Shown piece by piece: positions 15,565 through 23,625 of a DNA stretch of 38,469 nt; positions within the stretch are counted from its first letter, which is position 1, and each line of letters opens with the position of its first letter. Location of the stretch: NCBI GenBank assembly GCA_035255485.1, contig DATEZO010000103.1:1-38469 (forward strand). Reading direction: 5' to 3'. Position numbers and translations under genes: made by a program. The notes under the pieces are model-generated. The model was not told the DNA's origin and did no database searches. It saw only the letters and a program-made list of their open reading frames with translations. The DNA comes from DATEZO01 sp035255485 (GTDB lineage Bacteria; Pseudomonadota; Gammaproteobacteria; Burkholderiales; Burkholderiaceae_D).

Positions 15565-16511
15565 CAGAAATACCCTTCTTTCTTGCGTTTTTCCATTGAT
15601 GCTTCGGAGGTCTGGTCATCCATGCGCGTTGCACCACGCTCGGTGATTTGCGTAACTGCGGTTTCGGCAATGATTGCATCGACTGTTGCTGCGTCGGATG
15701 CAACCGGGCAGGTGCAGGAAATATCACCGACAGTGCGGAAACGTACCAGGCGTTTCTCGACGGTTTCACCTTCCTTCGGCGGCGTCAGGTTAGTGAGCGG
15801 CACCAGCAAGCCGTTGCGCGAGATGACCTCGCGCTCATGCGCATAGTAAATTGGCGGTAGATCAAGCTTTTCGCGTGCAATGTATTGCCACACGTCGAGT
15901 TCGGTCCAGTTCGAAATCGGAAATACGCGCATGTTCTCGCCAGGATGGACTCGGGTGTTATACAAATCCCACAATTCGGGGCGCTGTGCCTTCGGATTCC
16001 ATTGGCCGAATTCATCACGGAACGAGAAGATGCGCTCTTTCGCACGCGCTTTTTCTTCATCGCGGCGGGCGCCACCGATGCAGGCGTCAAACTTGTGTGC
16101 GGCAATCGTTTCCAGCAATGTTACCGCCTGCGCCGCATTGCGTGAATCGGTCTGCGGATTGCGCAGGCGCACCGTGCCGCGCTTGATCGATTCCTCAACC
16201 GAGCCGACAATCAGACGCTCGCCCAGTTCAGCGACGCGCTTGTCGCGGAAGGCAATGACCTCTTGGAAGTTGTGGCCGGTATCGATATGCACTAGCGGAA
16301 AGGGGAATTTACCGGGCCGGAATGCCTTTTCGGTAATGCGCAGTAGCACGACTGAATCCTTGCCGCCGGAAAAAAGCAGGGCAGGATTTGTGCATTCGGC
16401 CGCGACTTCGCGCATGATGTGAATCGCTTCGGATTCGAGCCAATCCAGATGGCGGTTGCTGGCCGCATCTAGGAATAATTTTTCGATTGCTGTATTCATT
16501 TCGTTATTCAT
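15564..16511 (-). CDS. cysD: Sulfate adenylyltransferase subunit 2
   Basis: A 315-residue ATP pyrophosphatase-fold subunit that forms APS from sulfate and ATP with CysN. The PP-loop SGGKDSVV is at 48-55. The conserved HIDTGHNFQEVI and GGARRDEEKARAKERIFSFR blocks are clear. The frame is open 30 codons further upstream, but that stretch lies inside cysH. The ATG at 16511 overlaps the cysH stop (ATGA) and an ATG four codons later (16499) is an alternative. It sits between cysH and cysN with overlaps on both sides. Confidence 0.95.
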   Translation of the reverse strand: MNNEMNTAIEKLFLDAASNRHLDWLESEAIHIMREVAAECTNPALLFSGGKDSVVLLRITEKAFRPGKFPFPLVHIDTGHNFQEVIAFRDKRVAELGERLIVGSVEESIKRGTVRLRNPQTDSRNAAQAVTLLETIAAHKFDACIGGARRDEEKARAKERIFSFRDEFGQWNPKAQRPELWDLYNTRVHPGENMRVFPISNWTELDVWQYIAREKLDLPPIYYAHEREVISRNGLLVPLTNLTPPKEGETVEKRLVRFRTVGDISCTCPVASDAATVDAIIAETAVTQITERGATRMDDQTSEASMEKRKKEGYF

Positions 16512-17239
16512 GCAAGTTGTTGCGTTGCGGCCTTGATGCGAACCAGCTTGCCGTCGACGACGTGCAGGCCGCATTCCCTGGATTCCGGGCTTTCCCACCA
16601 CCAGCGTCCGGCGCGTATATCTTCGCCCGGTTGAATCGCCCGGGTGCAGGGTTCACAGCCGATCGACGGATAGCCTTGGTCGTGTAGCGGATTGTACGGT
16701 ACGTTATTGCTGCGAATATAGTTCCATACGTCTTGTTCCGACCAGTCGGTGAGCGGATTGAACTTGGTCATGCCATGCGCTTCATCGTTTTCCTGTACAT
16801 CGAGCCCGGCACGCGTAGTCGATTGTGCGCGGCGCTGCCCGGTTATCCAGGCCCGGTTGCCGCTCAGCGCACGGTTGAGTGGCTCGATCTTGCGGATGCG
16901 GCAACATTCCTTGCGCATTTCGACGCTGTCGTAAAATGCATTCAGTCCGTTCTGCCGTACATAAGTATCGACTGCTGCAGATTCCGGCTTGTACAGTGTC
17001 ACTTCATAACCGTAGATTTCCTTGATGCGGTCCAGCATGCCCAGCGTTTCCTTGTGCAAGCGGCCAGTCTCCAGCGAAAAGATGCCTATCGGCAATTTTT
17101 CGCGCAGGATCATGTCTGTCAGCACCATGTCTTCCGCAGCCAGGCTCGATGCGAATACTACGGGCGTAAAGTCGTTGGCGATTTTTACAAGTGTTGCCCG
17201 TGTGGCGACAACCAGGCGGGTGAATTCGTCGGTTTCCAT
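16508..17239 (-). CDS. cysH: Assimilatory adenylyl-sulfate (APS) reductase
   Basis: A 243-residue PAPS/APS reductase family protein that forms sulfite from activated sulfate with thioredoxin as reductant. The catalytic ECGLH motif is at the C-terminus (Cys223). The four extra cysteines that bind a [4Fe-4S] cluster are present (Cys112, Cys113, Cys195, Cys198 in ECCRIRK and GCEPC). By established family rules this marks an APS reductase rather than a PAPS reductase, and the window indeed has no cysC. It overlaps cysD by four bases and follows the DUF934 gene by ten. Confidence 0.93.
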   Translation of the reverse strand: METDEFTRLVVATRATLVKIANDFTPVVFASSLAAEDMVLTDMILREKLPIGIFSLETGRLHKETLGMLDRIKEIYGYEVTLYKPESAAVDTYVRQNGLNAFYDSVEMRKECCRIRKIEPLNRALSGNRAWITGQRRAQSTTRAGLDVQENDEAHGMTKFNPLTDWSEQDVWNYIRSNNVPYNPLHDQGYPSIGCEPCTRAIQPGEDIRAGRWWWESPESRECGLHVVDGKLVRIKAATQQLA

Positions 17240-17249
17240 GATGTCATTC

Positions 17250-17774
17250 CTATGCTGTTTTTTGTCCGCGGTCGGCGGCGCGGCGGAACAACGGTAATTT
17301 CTGATCCCAGGCAGTTTGGTAAGCTTCGCTAAAGTCGAACAAACCTTTCAGTGCATCGTGAATGTTGCGGTCTTCACGTGTCGCGAAAGCATTGAAGCCG
17401 ACACGCTGCATGTAACACATCTGATCGCGCAACACATCGCCGATCGCGCGCAGTTCTCCGGTAAAACCGAGACGGGCACGCAGATTGTACGCAATGGAAT
17501 AGCCGCGGCCATCCGAAAATTTCGGAAAATCGACTGCGATCAGCGGTAGCTTTGCCACATCTTCCTTCAAGACTTCCGGACGTTCGTGACTCGCGATCCA
17601 GACGCCGATATCGGCACGCTTTTGCAACTTGGCACGCTGCGCTTCCCATACTGCCAGCGGGACGATGAACTTACCGGCGGGAACGGCAGTTGTTTCCGGC
17701 ACGTCGCCCTCTTTCAGGCGCAGTACGGTCCAGTCATCGCTGACAACGGCTTTATCCTTGATGATTTCACGCAT
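17250..17774 (-). CDS. DUF934 family protein of the sulfite reduction block
   Basis: 174 residues, one DUF934 domain. Typical blocks are VPLAVWEAQRA, ADIGVWIASHERPE, PLIAVDFPKFSDGRGYSIAY and ELRAIGDVLRDQMCYMQRVG. The family is found almost only next to cysI in proteobacteria without CysJ and is often annotated as an oxidoreductase; its role is not settled. A function in electron delivery to, or assembly of, the sulfite reductase is an inference from location. The frame is open 37 codons further upstream inside cysI. MREIIK at 17774 matches the family start and overlaps the cysI 3' end by eight bases. Confidence 0.9.
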   Translation of the reverse strand: MREIIKDKAVVSDDWTVLRLKEGDVPETTAVPAGKFIVPLAVWEAQRAKLQKRADIGVWIASHERPEVLKEDVAKLPLIAVDFPKFSDGRGYSIAYNLRARLGFTGELRAIGDVLRDQMCYMQRVGFNAFATREDRNIHDALKGLFDFSEAYQTAWDQKLPLFRRAADRGQKTA

Positions 17775-19461
17775 ATTCGTCTTCTCCCACCAATTCTCCA
17801 CCCTTGATCGGCGAAGCATAAACATGTTGTTTGAACGGCTCGATGCCAAGACGGCGCACGGTGTCGATGAAGCGTTCGCCTGCAAGGCGATCCCGCACGT
17901 ACACCTGCAACAGTCGATCGATCACGCCAGGCACCTGCTGAGCCGAGAAGGACGGCCCGATGATCTTGCCAAGCGAACTGTTGTTGCCTTGCGCACCACC
18001 GATCGATATCTGATACCACTCGGACCCATCCTTGTCGACGCCGAGGATGCCGATGTTACCGAGATGGTGATGGCCGCAGGCGTTGATGCAACCGGACATG
18101 TTCAGCTCGATCTCGCCGATATCATGCTGAAAATCGATATCCTCGAAACGCTCGGTGATGGCAGCTGCGATCGGGATTGACTTGGCATTGGCCAGCGAGC
18201 AGAAATCGCCGCCCGGGCAGCAAATGACATCAGTCAACAAGCCGATGTTTGGCGTTGCCAATTGATGTGCCTTGGCTTCGCCCCACAATGTGAATAGTTC
18301 GGACTGCTTGACATCCGCCAGCACCAGGTTTTGCTCATGGGTAACGCGCAATTCGCCAAAGCTGTAACGATCGGCCAGATCGGCAACGAAGTCCATTTGT
18401 TCAGCAGTCGCATCGCCTGGCGGCACACCGGGCTTCTTCAACGATAGCACGACAACCGCATAGCCGGGCACCTTGTGCGGCTTGACGTTGCGCTTCATCC
18501 AGTTGTCGAATGCCTTGCTTTGCGCTCTTTGCTGCTTGAGTTGCGCTTCTTCGTTTGACAGCGTTTCATAAGGCGGCGGCGTGAAATAAGCGGCGATCCG
18601 GTTGAATTCTTCGCTGGTGAGCGTGCCGGGGCCGTCTTTAAGATCGGCCCATTCTTCTTCTACCATGCGTGCGAATTCTTCTACGCCAGTCGCCTTCAGC
18701 AGGATCTTGATACGTGCCTTGAATTTATTGTCGCGACGGCCGTACTGATTATAGACGCGCAGAATGGCTTCGATATAGGTAAGTAAATGCGGCCACGGCA
18801 GGAATTCACGGATGAAGCTGCCGAGAATCGGCGTGCGCCCCAAACCCCCACCGACCAGTACGCGAAAGCCGATTTCACCTTGCGCATTTTTGACTATTTC
18901 AATCCCGATATCGTGCATTGCGATTGCCGCGCGGTCTTCCTTAGCCGCATTGAATGCAATCTTGAACTTGCGCGGCAGATAGGCGAATTCCGGATGGAAG
19001 GTGCTCCACTGGCGCACCAGTTCGGCATACGGACGCGGATCCAGAAGCTCGTCGGCGGCAACACCGGCGTATTCATCGGCCGTGGTGTTGCGGACATCGT
19101 TGCCGGAAGTCTGGATCGAATGCATTTCAACCGAAGTCAGATGCTCCAGAATGTCCGGCGTGTCTTCAAGATCGATCCAGTTGAACTGGATATTCTGGCG
19201 GGTCGTGAAGTGGCCGTAGCCGCGATCGTATTTGCGTGCGATGAAGGCAAGCTTGCGCAACTGCGTCGATGATAGCAGGCCATACGGTATCGCGATGCGG
19301 TACATGTACGCATGGCGCTGCATGTAAAGTCCGTTCTGCAAGCGCAGGAGAAGGAATTCCTCTTCAGTCAGCTCATTCGCTATGCGACGGCGAACCTGAT
19401 CGCGAAACTGTGCGACGCGTTCCTTGACGATCTGATGATCATATTGGTCGTAACGATACAT
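17767..19461 (-). CDS. cysI: Sulfite reductase hemoprotein (nitrite/sulfite reductase family)
   Basis: 564 residues with the duplicated ferredoxin-like plus siroheme-binding architecture. The cysteines that bind the [4Fe-4S]-siroheme centre are in CCPGGDFCSLANAKS and, about 40 residues on, in SGCINACGHHH. It reduces sulfite to sulfide with six electrons. There is no cysJ flavoprotein in the window, so the electron donor may be a ferredoxin or another reductase, as in other CysI/DUF934 organisms. It starts 15 bases after the tauE stop and overlaps the DUF934 gene, so it belongs to the same run. Nitrite as substrate is unlikely given the neighbours. Confidence 0.94.
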   Translation of the reverse strand: MYRYDQYDHQIVKERVAQFRDQVRRRIANELTEEEFLLLRLQNGLYMQRHAYMYRIAIPYGLLSSTQLRKLAFIARKYDRGYGHFTTRQNIQFNWIDLEDTPDILEHLTSVEMHSIQTSGNDVRNTTADEYAGVAADELLDPRPYAELVRQWSTFHPEFAYLPRKFKIAFNAAKEDRAAIAMHDIGIEIVKNAQGEIGFRVLVGGGLGRTPILGSFIREFLPWPHLLTYIEAILRVYNQYGRRDNKFKARIKILLKATGVEEFARMVEEEWADLKDGPGTLTSEEFNRIAAYFTPPPYETLSNEEAQLKQQRAQSKAFDNWMKRNVKPHKVPGYAVVVLSLKKPGVPPGDATAEQMDFVADLADRYSFGELRVTHEQNLVLADVKQSELFTLWGEAKAHQLATPNIGLLTDVICCPGGDFCSLANAKSIPIAAAITERFEDIDFQHDIGEIELNMSGCINACGHHHLGNIGILGVDKDGSEWYQISIGGAQGNNSSLGKIIGPSFSAQQVPGVIDRLLQVYVRDRLAGERFIDTVRRLGIEPFKQHVYASPIKGGELVGEDEYA

Positions 19462-19476
19462 CTTTCTGTTCCAATC

Positions 19477-20250
19477 CTAAAAAACCAGTTTTGCAGCAAC
19501 ACCGGCCAGCGTGGTAGCCAGCAGTGCACGCAGAATTCTTTCGGGTACCGCGCGTGCGGCAAATGCACCAATGGTAATGCCGGGTACGGAGCCGATCAGC
19601 AGTGTAGCCAGCAATTCCCAATTGATTGAGCCTAACCACCAGTGGCCAAACGCGGCGATGGCAGTCAAGGGCACCGCGTACGCGATGTCAGTGCCGGCGA
19701 TCTCGGCCGGAGAAAGACGGGGATATAGCAATACCAGGATGGTTGCGCCAATCGCACCGGCGCCGATTGAAGAAACCGTTACCAGCGAACCAAGTACTGC
19801 GCCTGCCAGAATCGTCGCAGCAGTGAGCCGCGCGCCCTGCAATTGTTTCTGGGGAGACTTGCTTATCCATGCAACCATGCGGTCGCGGAACAGGATTGCC
19901 ACAACTGTCAGCAACACCGAGCAGGCAATTGAATAGCGGATGATATGCGCAATCTGATTGTCGAGTGCACCGAAATACTTGAGTGAAATTGTCGCTAATA
20001 ATGCTGCTGGTAATGCGCCCAGGCATAGACGTTTGACAATACCCCAGTGCACCGTACCGCGCAACCGGTGGGTAAAAGTACCAACACCCTTGGTAATTGA
20101 GGCGAATGCGAGATCGGTGCCGACTGCGACGGATGGCGGAATGCCAAATAGCAGGGTCAACAGCGGCGTCATTAGTGATCCGCCTCCAACGCCTGTTAGT
20201 CCGACCAAGAGGCCGACCGCAAAACCGGAAGCTATATAAGAAAGAGTCAT
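19477..20250 (-). CDS. TauE/SafE-family sulfite/sulfonate transporter
   Basis: 257 residues with about eight predicted membrane segments and the family glycine pattern (VGLLVGLTGVGGGSLMTPLL). TauE/SafE proteins export sulfite, sulfoacetate or related anions. It is the first gene of the sulfate run, directly before cysI. That suggests removal of excess sulfite, or sulfate/sulfite movement, under CysB control (inference). I place the start at the ATG 20250, with GGGA close upstream. A GTG four codons earlier (20262) is possible. It is divergent from cysB, with 126 bases between the ATGs. Confidence 0.88.
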   Translation of the reverse strand: MTLSYIASGFAVGLLVGLTGVGGGSLMTPLLTLLFGIPPSVAVGTDLAFASITKGVGTFTHRLRGTVHWGIVKRLCLGALPAALLATISLKYFGALDNQIAHIIRYSIACSVLLTVVAILFRDRMVAWISKSPQKQLQGARLTAATILAGAVLGSLVTVSSIGAGAIGATILVLLYPRLSPAEIAGTDIAYAVPLTAIAAFGHWWLGSINWELLATLLIGSVPGITIGAFAARAVPERILRALLATTLAGVAAKLVF

Positions 20251-20317
20251 ATCGTCCCACACAAAGTAGAAGGAATCGTAATAAACTTGGGGCTTATTCC
20301 AAACTACAAACTATTTA

Positions 20318-20348
20318 TTTGCTTATATGTTTATTTGGTATAAGCAAA
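20318..20348. promoter_or_regulatory. Perfect 10-bp inverted repeat, probable CysB operator
   Basis: TTTGCTTATA (20318-20327) is repeated in inverse complement as TATAAGCAAA (20339-20348) with an 11-base spacer, the half-site geometry expected for LysR-type regulators. It lies 29 bases before the cysB ATG and overlaps a TATAAG -10 candidate. A related half-site, GGCTTATTCC, lies at 20291-20300 toward tauE. Autorepression of cysB and control of the divergent operon are the likely roles. Confidence 0.55.
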
Positions 20349-20376
20349 AAAATGCAGGGATTTTCGGGGGAAGTAC

Positions 20377-21318
20377 ATGAATCTTCATCAACTTCGTTTC
20401 GTGCGTGAAGCGGTTCGACAAAACTACAATCTGACTGAAGCGGCGAAAGCGCTTTATACATCGCAGCCGGGAGTTTCCAAAGCGATCATCGAACTTGAAG
20501 AAGAATTGGGCGTAGATATATTCACTCGCCACGGCAAACGTATTCGCGGCTTGACTGAGCCTGGTCGCGCCGTATTGAAATCGGTCGAGCTGATCATGCA
20601 GGAAATCGACAGTTTGAAGCAGATTGGCAAGGAATTCGCCGCTCAGGATAGTGGTAGCTTCACGATTGCCACTACCCATACGCAAGCGCGCTATTCCTTG
20701 CCTAAAGTGGTGCATGCCTTCACCCAGAAATTTCCCAAGGTCCGGCTTTCCCTATTACAGGGAAATCCGAAACAGGTAGCGGAAATGGTGCTGAAGGATC
20801 AGGCTGATCTGGCCATCGCTACCGAGGCCATTGCAGAGATCGGTGGCCTGGTATCGATTCCTTGCTATCAATGGGAGCATATTGTCGTAGTCCCGGAAGA
20901 GCACCCTTTATTAAAGTCGCCATCGGTTACATTGGAGGAAATTGCATCTTATCCGCTGATTACTTATGACAGTGCATTTGCCGGCCGCGCCAGGATTGAT
21001 CATGCTTTTTCAGTGCGGGGCCTCAATCCCGATGTATTGCTGCAGGCAATTGATGCAGATGTCATCAAGACGTATGTTGAATTGGGTTTAGGCGTAGGCA
21101 TCATTGCCGGTATGGCCTATGATGCCGAGCGGGACAAAAACCTGCGCTCAATCCCTGTCGGGCATCTGTTTGGCACCAATGTTTCTCGGGTCGCATTGAA
21201 GCAGGGCGCTTACTTGCGCAGCTATGTCTATACGTTCATAGAATTAATGACCCCCACGCTGACTCGCAAGCTGATCGATCAGGTAATGAACGGTGAGAAA
21301 GATATGTACGAACTATGA
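20377..21318 (+). CDS. cysB: LysR-family regulator, CysB type
   Basis: 313 residues. The winged helix-turn-helix is at the N-terminus (MNLHQLRFVREAVRQNYNLT, then AAKALYTSQPGVSKAIIELEE, about 20-42). An effector-binding domain (about 90-300) carries the TTHTQARYSLP block typical of CysB/Cbl. In CysB proteins this domain senses N-acetylserine or O-acetylserine, and sulfide availability sets activity. GGGGGAAG is just before the ATG. Its position divergent from the sulfate assimilation run strongly supports that run as target. Cbl is the alternative name; with a single copy here I favour CysB. Confidence 0.92.
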   Translation: MNLHQLRFVREAVRQNYNLTEAAKALYTSQPGVSKAIIELEEELGVDIFTRHGKRIRGLTEPGRAVLKSVELIMQEIDSLKQIGKEFAAQDSGSFTIATTHTQARYSLPKVVHAFTQKFPKVRLSLLQGNPKQVAEMVLKDQADLAIATEAIAEIGGLVSIPCYQWEHIVVVPEEHPLLKSPSVTLEEIASYPLITYDSAFAGRARIDHAFSVRGLNPDVLLQAIDADVIKTYVELGLGVGIIAGMAYDAERDKNLRSIPVGHLFGTNVSRVALKQGAYLRSYVYTFIELMTPTLTRKLIDQVMNGEKDMYEL

Positions 21319-21399
21319 AGCCGGCAGCTTATATGGCGCATCAGCCGCTTGGTGCCAGGTTTATCGAAACGGCTAATACAAATTTTGGACAAGGCCATC

Positions 21400-22053
21400 A
21401 TGAATACTGTTAATACCGATATGGCTGCGTATTATGCGAAGCGCGCCGCCGACTATGAAAAGATCTATGCGAAGCCGGAACGCCAGCATGACCTTGCCAT
21501 GTTGCAGAAACGGACACGTGAATTGTTACGCGGACACCGTGTGCTCGAAATCGCATGCGGTACCGGCTACTGGACCGCACAGTTTGCACAGGATGCCGAG
21601 TTTGTGCTGGCAACGGATATTAATCCCGAGGTGATCGCTGTGGCGCAAACCAAAGATTTGTCTGGAGCCAAAGTGAAATTTGCATTGGCGGATGCTTTTA
21701 CGCTTCAACTGGAAGACAGGTTTTCCGCCTGCTTTGCCGGATTCTGGTGGTCACATGTGAAGCGCGAACAGCAAACCGCATTTCTTGATAAATTGCGCAG
21801 TACGCTCGGCGCTGGCACGTTGCTGGTCATGATTGACAATACCTATGTTGAAGGGAGTAACACACCGATTGCACGTACCGATTCCGAAGGCAATACCTAT
21901 CAGATTCGTTCTCTTCAAAATGGCGAACGCTACGAAGTAATCAAGAATTTTCCGACGGATAGCGCATTACGGAAAAAATTGAATGGATTGATGAAAGAGA
22001 TTCGCATTCAGCGTTTCGAGCATTTCTGGATATTGAGCGGCAAGCTGAAATAA
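21400..22053 (+). CDS. Class I SAM-dependent methyltransferase
   Basis: 217 residues. It has a Rossmann-type SAM-binding motif I, VLEIACGTGYWTAQFA (about 48-63), acidic motif II ATDINPEVI, and motif III near ADAFTL. The substrate is not evident; family relatives include small-molecule and UbiE-like methyltransferases. The frame is open 17 codons further upstream, but MNTVNTDMAAYYAKRAADYE is the natural family start. It lies 81 bases after cysB in the same direction and may be transcribed with it or separately; no terminator was seen between them. Confidence 0.85.
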   Translation: MNTVNTDMAAYYAKRAADYEKIYAKPERQHDLAMLQKRTRELLRGHRVLEIACGTGYWTAQFAQDAEFVLATDINPEVIAVAQTKDLSGAKVKFALADAFTLQLEDRFSACFAGFWWSHVKREQQTAFLDKLRSTLGAGTLLVMIDNTYVEGSNTPIARTDSEGNTYQIRSLQNGERYEVIKNFPTDSALRKKLNGLMKEIRIQRFEHFWILSGKLK

Positions 22054-22166
22054 GCGTAAAAAGCGTGCTCGCAAGAGGATTGCAACGTAAAAATCAATGT
22101 AAATATGCGGTATGCTCTTTGTGCCGTTTGTTCAACTGATTTTCATTCTCTGATCAAAGGAGTACT

Positions 22167-23333
22167 ATGCAAGCTTCTTATTTACGCCGCTTCGCCGGCC
22201 TGTCCTGCGCCTCTTTCGCGCTTCTTGCGTCAACTGCGTATGCGCAGATAAAAGTCGGCGTTACAATCTCCTCCACCGGACCTGCTGCCGCGATTGGCAT
22301 ACCCAGCAAAAATGCAATGCTGTTATGGCCGAAGGAGATCGGTGGGCAGAAAGTGGAATATATCCTGCTTGATGACGCTTCCGACCCTACCAATGCAGTG
22401 CGCAATGTGCGTAAACTGACCGCGGAAGAAAAGGTGGATGTCATCGTTGGCCCGAATACCACGCCCAATGCACTGGCAATTCTGGATGTCGCTGCGGAAT
22501 CTGAAACACCGATGATTACACTGGCTGCATCTGCTTCCATCGTCGAACCGATGGATACCAAGCGCGCATGGGCATTCAAGATGCCGCAGAATGATTCACA
22601 CATGGCGACCATCCTGACGCAGCACATGGCGGATAACGATATCAAAACCGTTGGTTTCATCGGATTTTCAGATGCATATGGTGAAGGCTGGTGGCGTGAA
22701 TTTTCAAAACTGGCGGAACTGCGCAAGATCAAGATCGTCGCCAGTGAGCGTTATGCGCGCAACGATACCAGTGTCACAGGACAAATCCTGAAAATCATGT
22801 CAGCCCATCCGGATGCCGTACTGGTGGCGGCTTCTGCGACTCCGGCGGTTCTGCCGCAGCGAACCTTGGTCGAGCGCGGTTACAAGGGCCGTATTTACCA
22901 GACGCACGGCATCGGCACGCTTGATTTTTTGAGAGTCGGGGGAAAGGATGTTGAAGGCACATTTTTCCCGACCGGCCCGGCGGTTGTCGCGAAACAGCTG
23001 CCTAACAATAACCCTGTCAAAAAAGCCGGAATGGAGTTTACGAAGCGCTACGAAGCGGTATATGGCCAGAATACGATGACCCAGTTTGCCGCTGATGCAT
23101 GGGGCGCTTATATGCTGATTGCAAATGCGATTCCGCAAGCATTGCAAGGTGGCCAACCTGGCACGAAGCAATTTCGCGCGGCTTTGCGCACTGCGCTTGA
23201 AAATACGAAAAATCTGGTGGTGCCGCAGGGCGTCATCAATATGAGTTCAAAGGATCATGTCGGCCTCGATCAACGCTCGCGTGTAATGGGCCGTATCCAG
23301 GAGAACAGATTCGCTTACGCATACGGCGGTTAA
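22167..23333 (+). CDS. Periplasmic substrate-binding protein of a branched-chain amino acid-type ABC transporter
   Basis: 388 residues. It has a signal peptide (MQASYLRRFAGLSCASFALL, cleavage after AYA) and a type I periplasmic binding fold (Peripla_BP_6, Leu/Ile/Val-binding type). IKVGVTISSTGPAAAIGIPS, VDVIVGPNTTP and GFSDAYGEGWWREF are typical. No permease or ATPase genes adjoin, so it is an orphan binding protein whose partners must be elsewhere; the ligand is unknown. AAAGGAG lies five bases before the ATG. An upstream TTGCAA at 22080 could be a -35 box, but the -10 is poor. Confidence 0.88.
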   Translation: MQASYLRRFAGLSCASFALLASTAYAQIKVGVTISSTGPAAAIGIPSKNAMLLWPKEIGGQKVEYILLDDASDPTNAVRNVRKLTAEEKVDVIVGPNTTPNALAILDVAAESETPMITLAASASIVEPMDTKRAWAFKMPQNDSHMATILTQHMADNDIKTVGFIGFSDAYGEGWWREFSKLAELRKIKIVASERYARNDTSVTGQILKIMSAHPDAVLVAASATPAVLPQRTLVERGYKGRIYQTHGIGTLDFLRVGGKDVEGTFFPTGPAVVAKQLPNNNPVKKAGMEFTKRYEAVYGQNTMTQFAADAWGAYMLIANAIPQALQGGQPGTKQFRAALRTALENTKNLVVPQGVINMSSKDHVGLDQRSRVMGRIQENRFAYAYGG

Positions 23334-23370
23334 CTTGCAGGCCTGGCATTTCATCGCGAAGTATTGAACT

Positions 23371-23396
23371 ACGTCATTCGCGACAGCGAATGACGT
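23371..23396. terminator. Strong hairpin after the binding-protein gene
   Basis: ACGTCATTCGC (23371-23381) pairs perfectly over 11 bases with GCGAATGACGT (23386-23396) across the tetraloop GACA. It starts 37 bases after the binding-protein stop. There is no T-run on either side, so it may stop transcription only with Rho, or protect the mRNA 3' end. Confidence 0.5.
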
Positions 23397-23441
23397 CCAT
23401 GCTCTCAGCATCGGTCTTCGAATAGGTACAGGGGCAAGGAG

Positions 23442-23489
23442 GGCGCGTTCAGGTTGTCATCCATCTGAATGCGCCTTGACGAATCAAGG
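23442..23489. repeat. Two further hairpins between convergent genes
   Basis: GGCGCGTTCAG (23442-23452) pairs with CTGAATGCGCC (23465-23475) over 11 positions with one G-T pair. Immediately after, CCTTGA (23474-23479) pairs perfectly with TCAAGG (23484-23489) across the loop CGAA. The two share two bases, so they are alternative or competing structures. They lie between the convergent binding-protein and cheA genes. Confidence 0.45.
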
Positions 23490-23625
23490 CAAGGAATATT
23501 CTTCAGGCAGGTATTTCAGGTGCGTTTGAAGATAGTCTGCTTATCGATATTCGTTGCTCCATCGCGATTTTTGGCTGAGGAGAGCGGATTTGGACATTCT
23601 TTGCGTGCCGGCGAAGATCGATATA

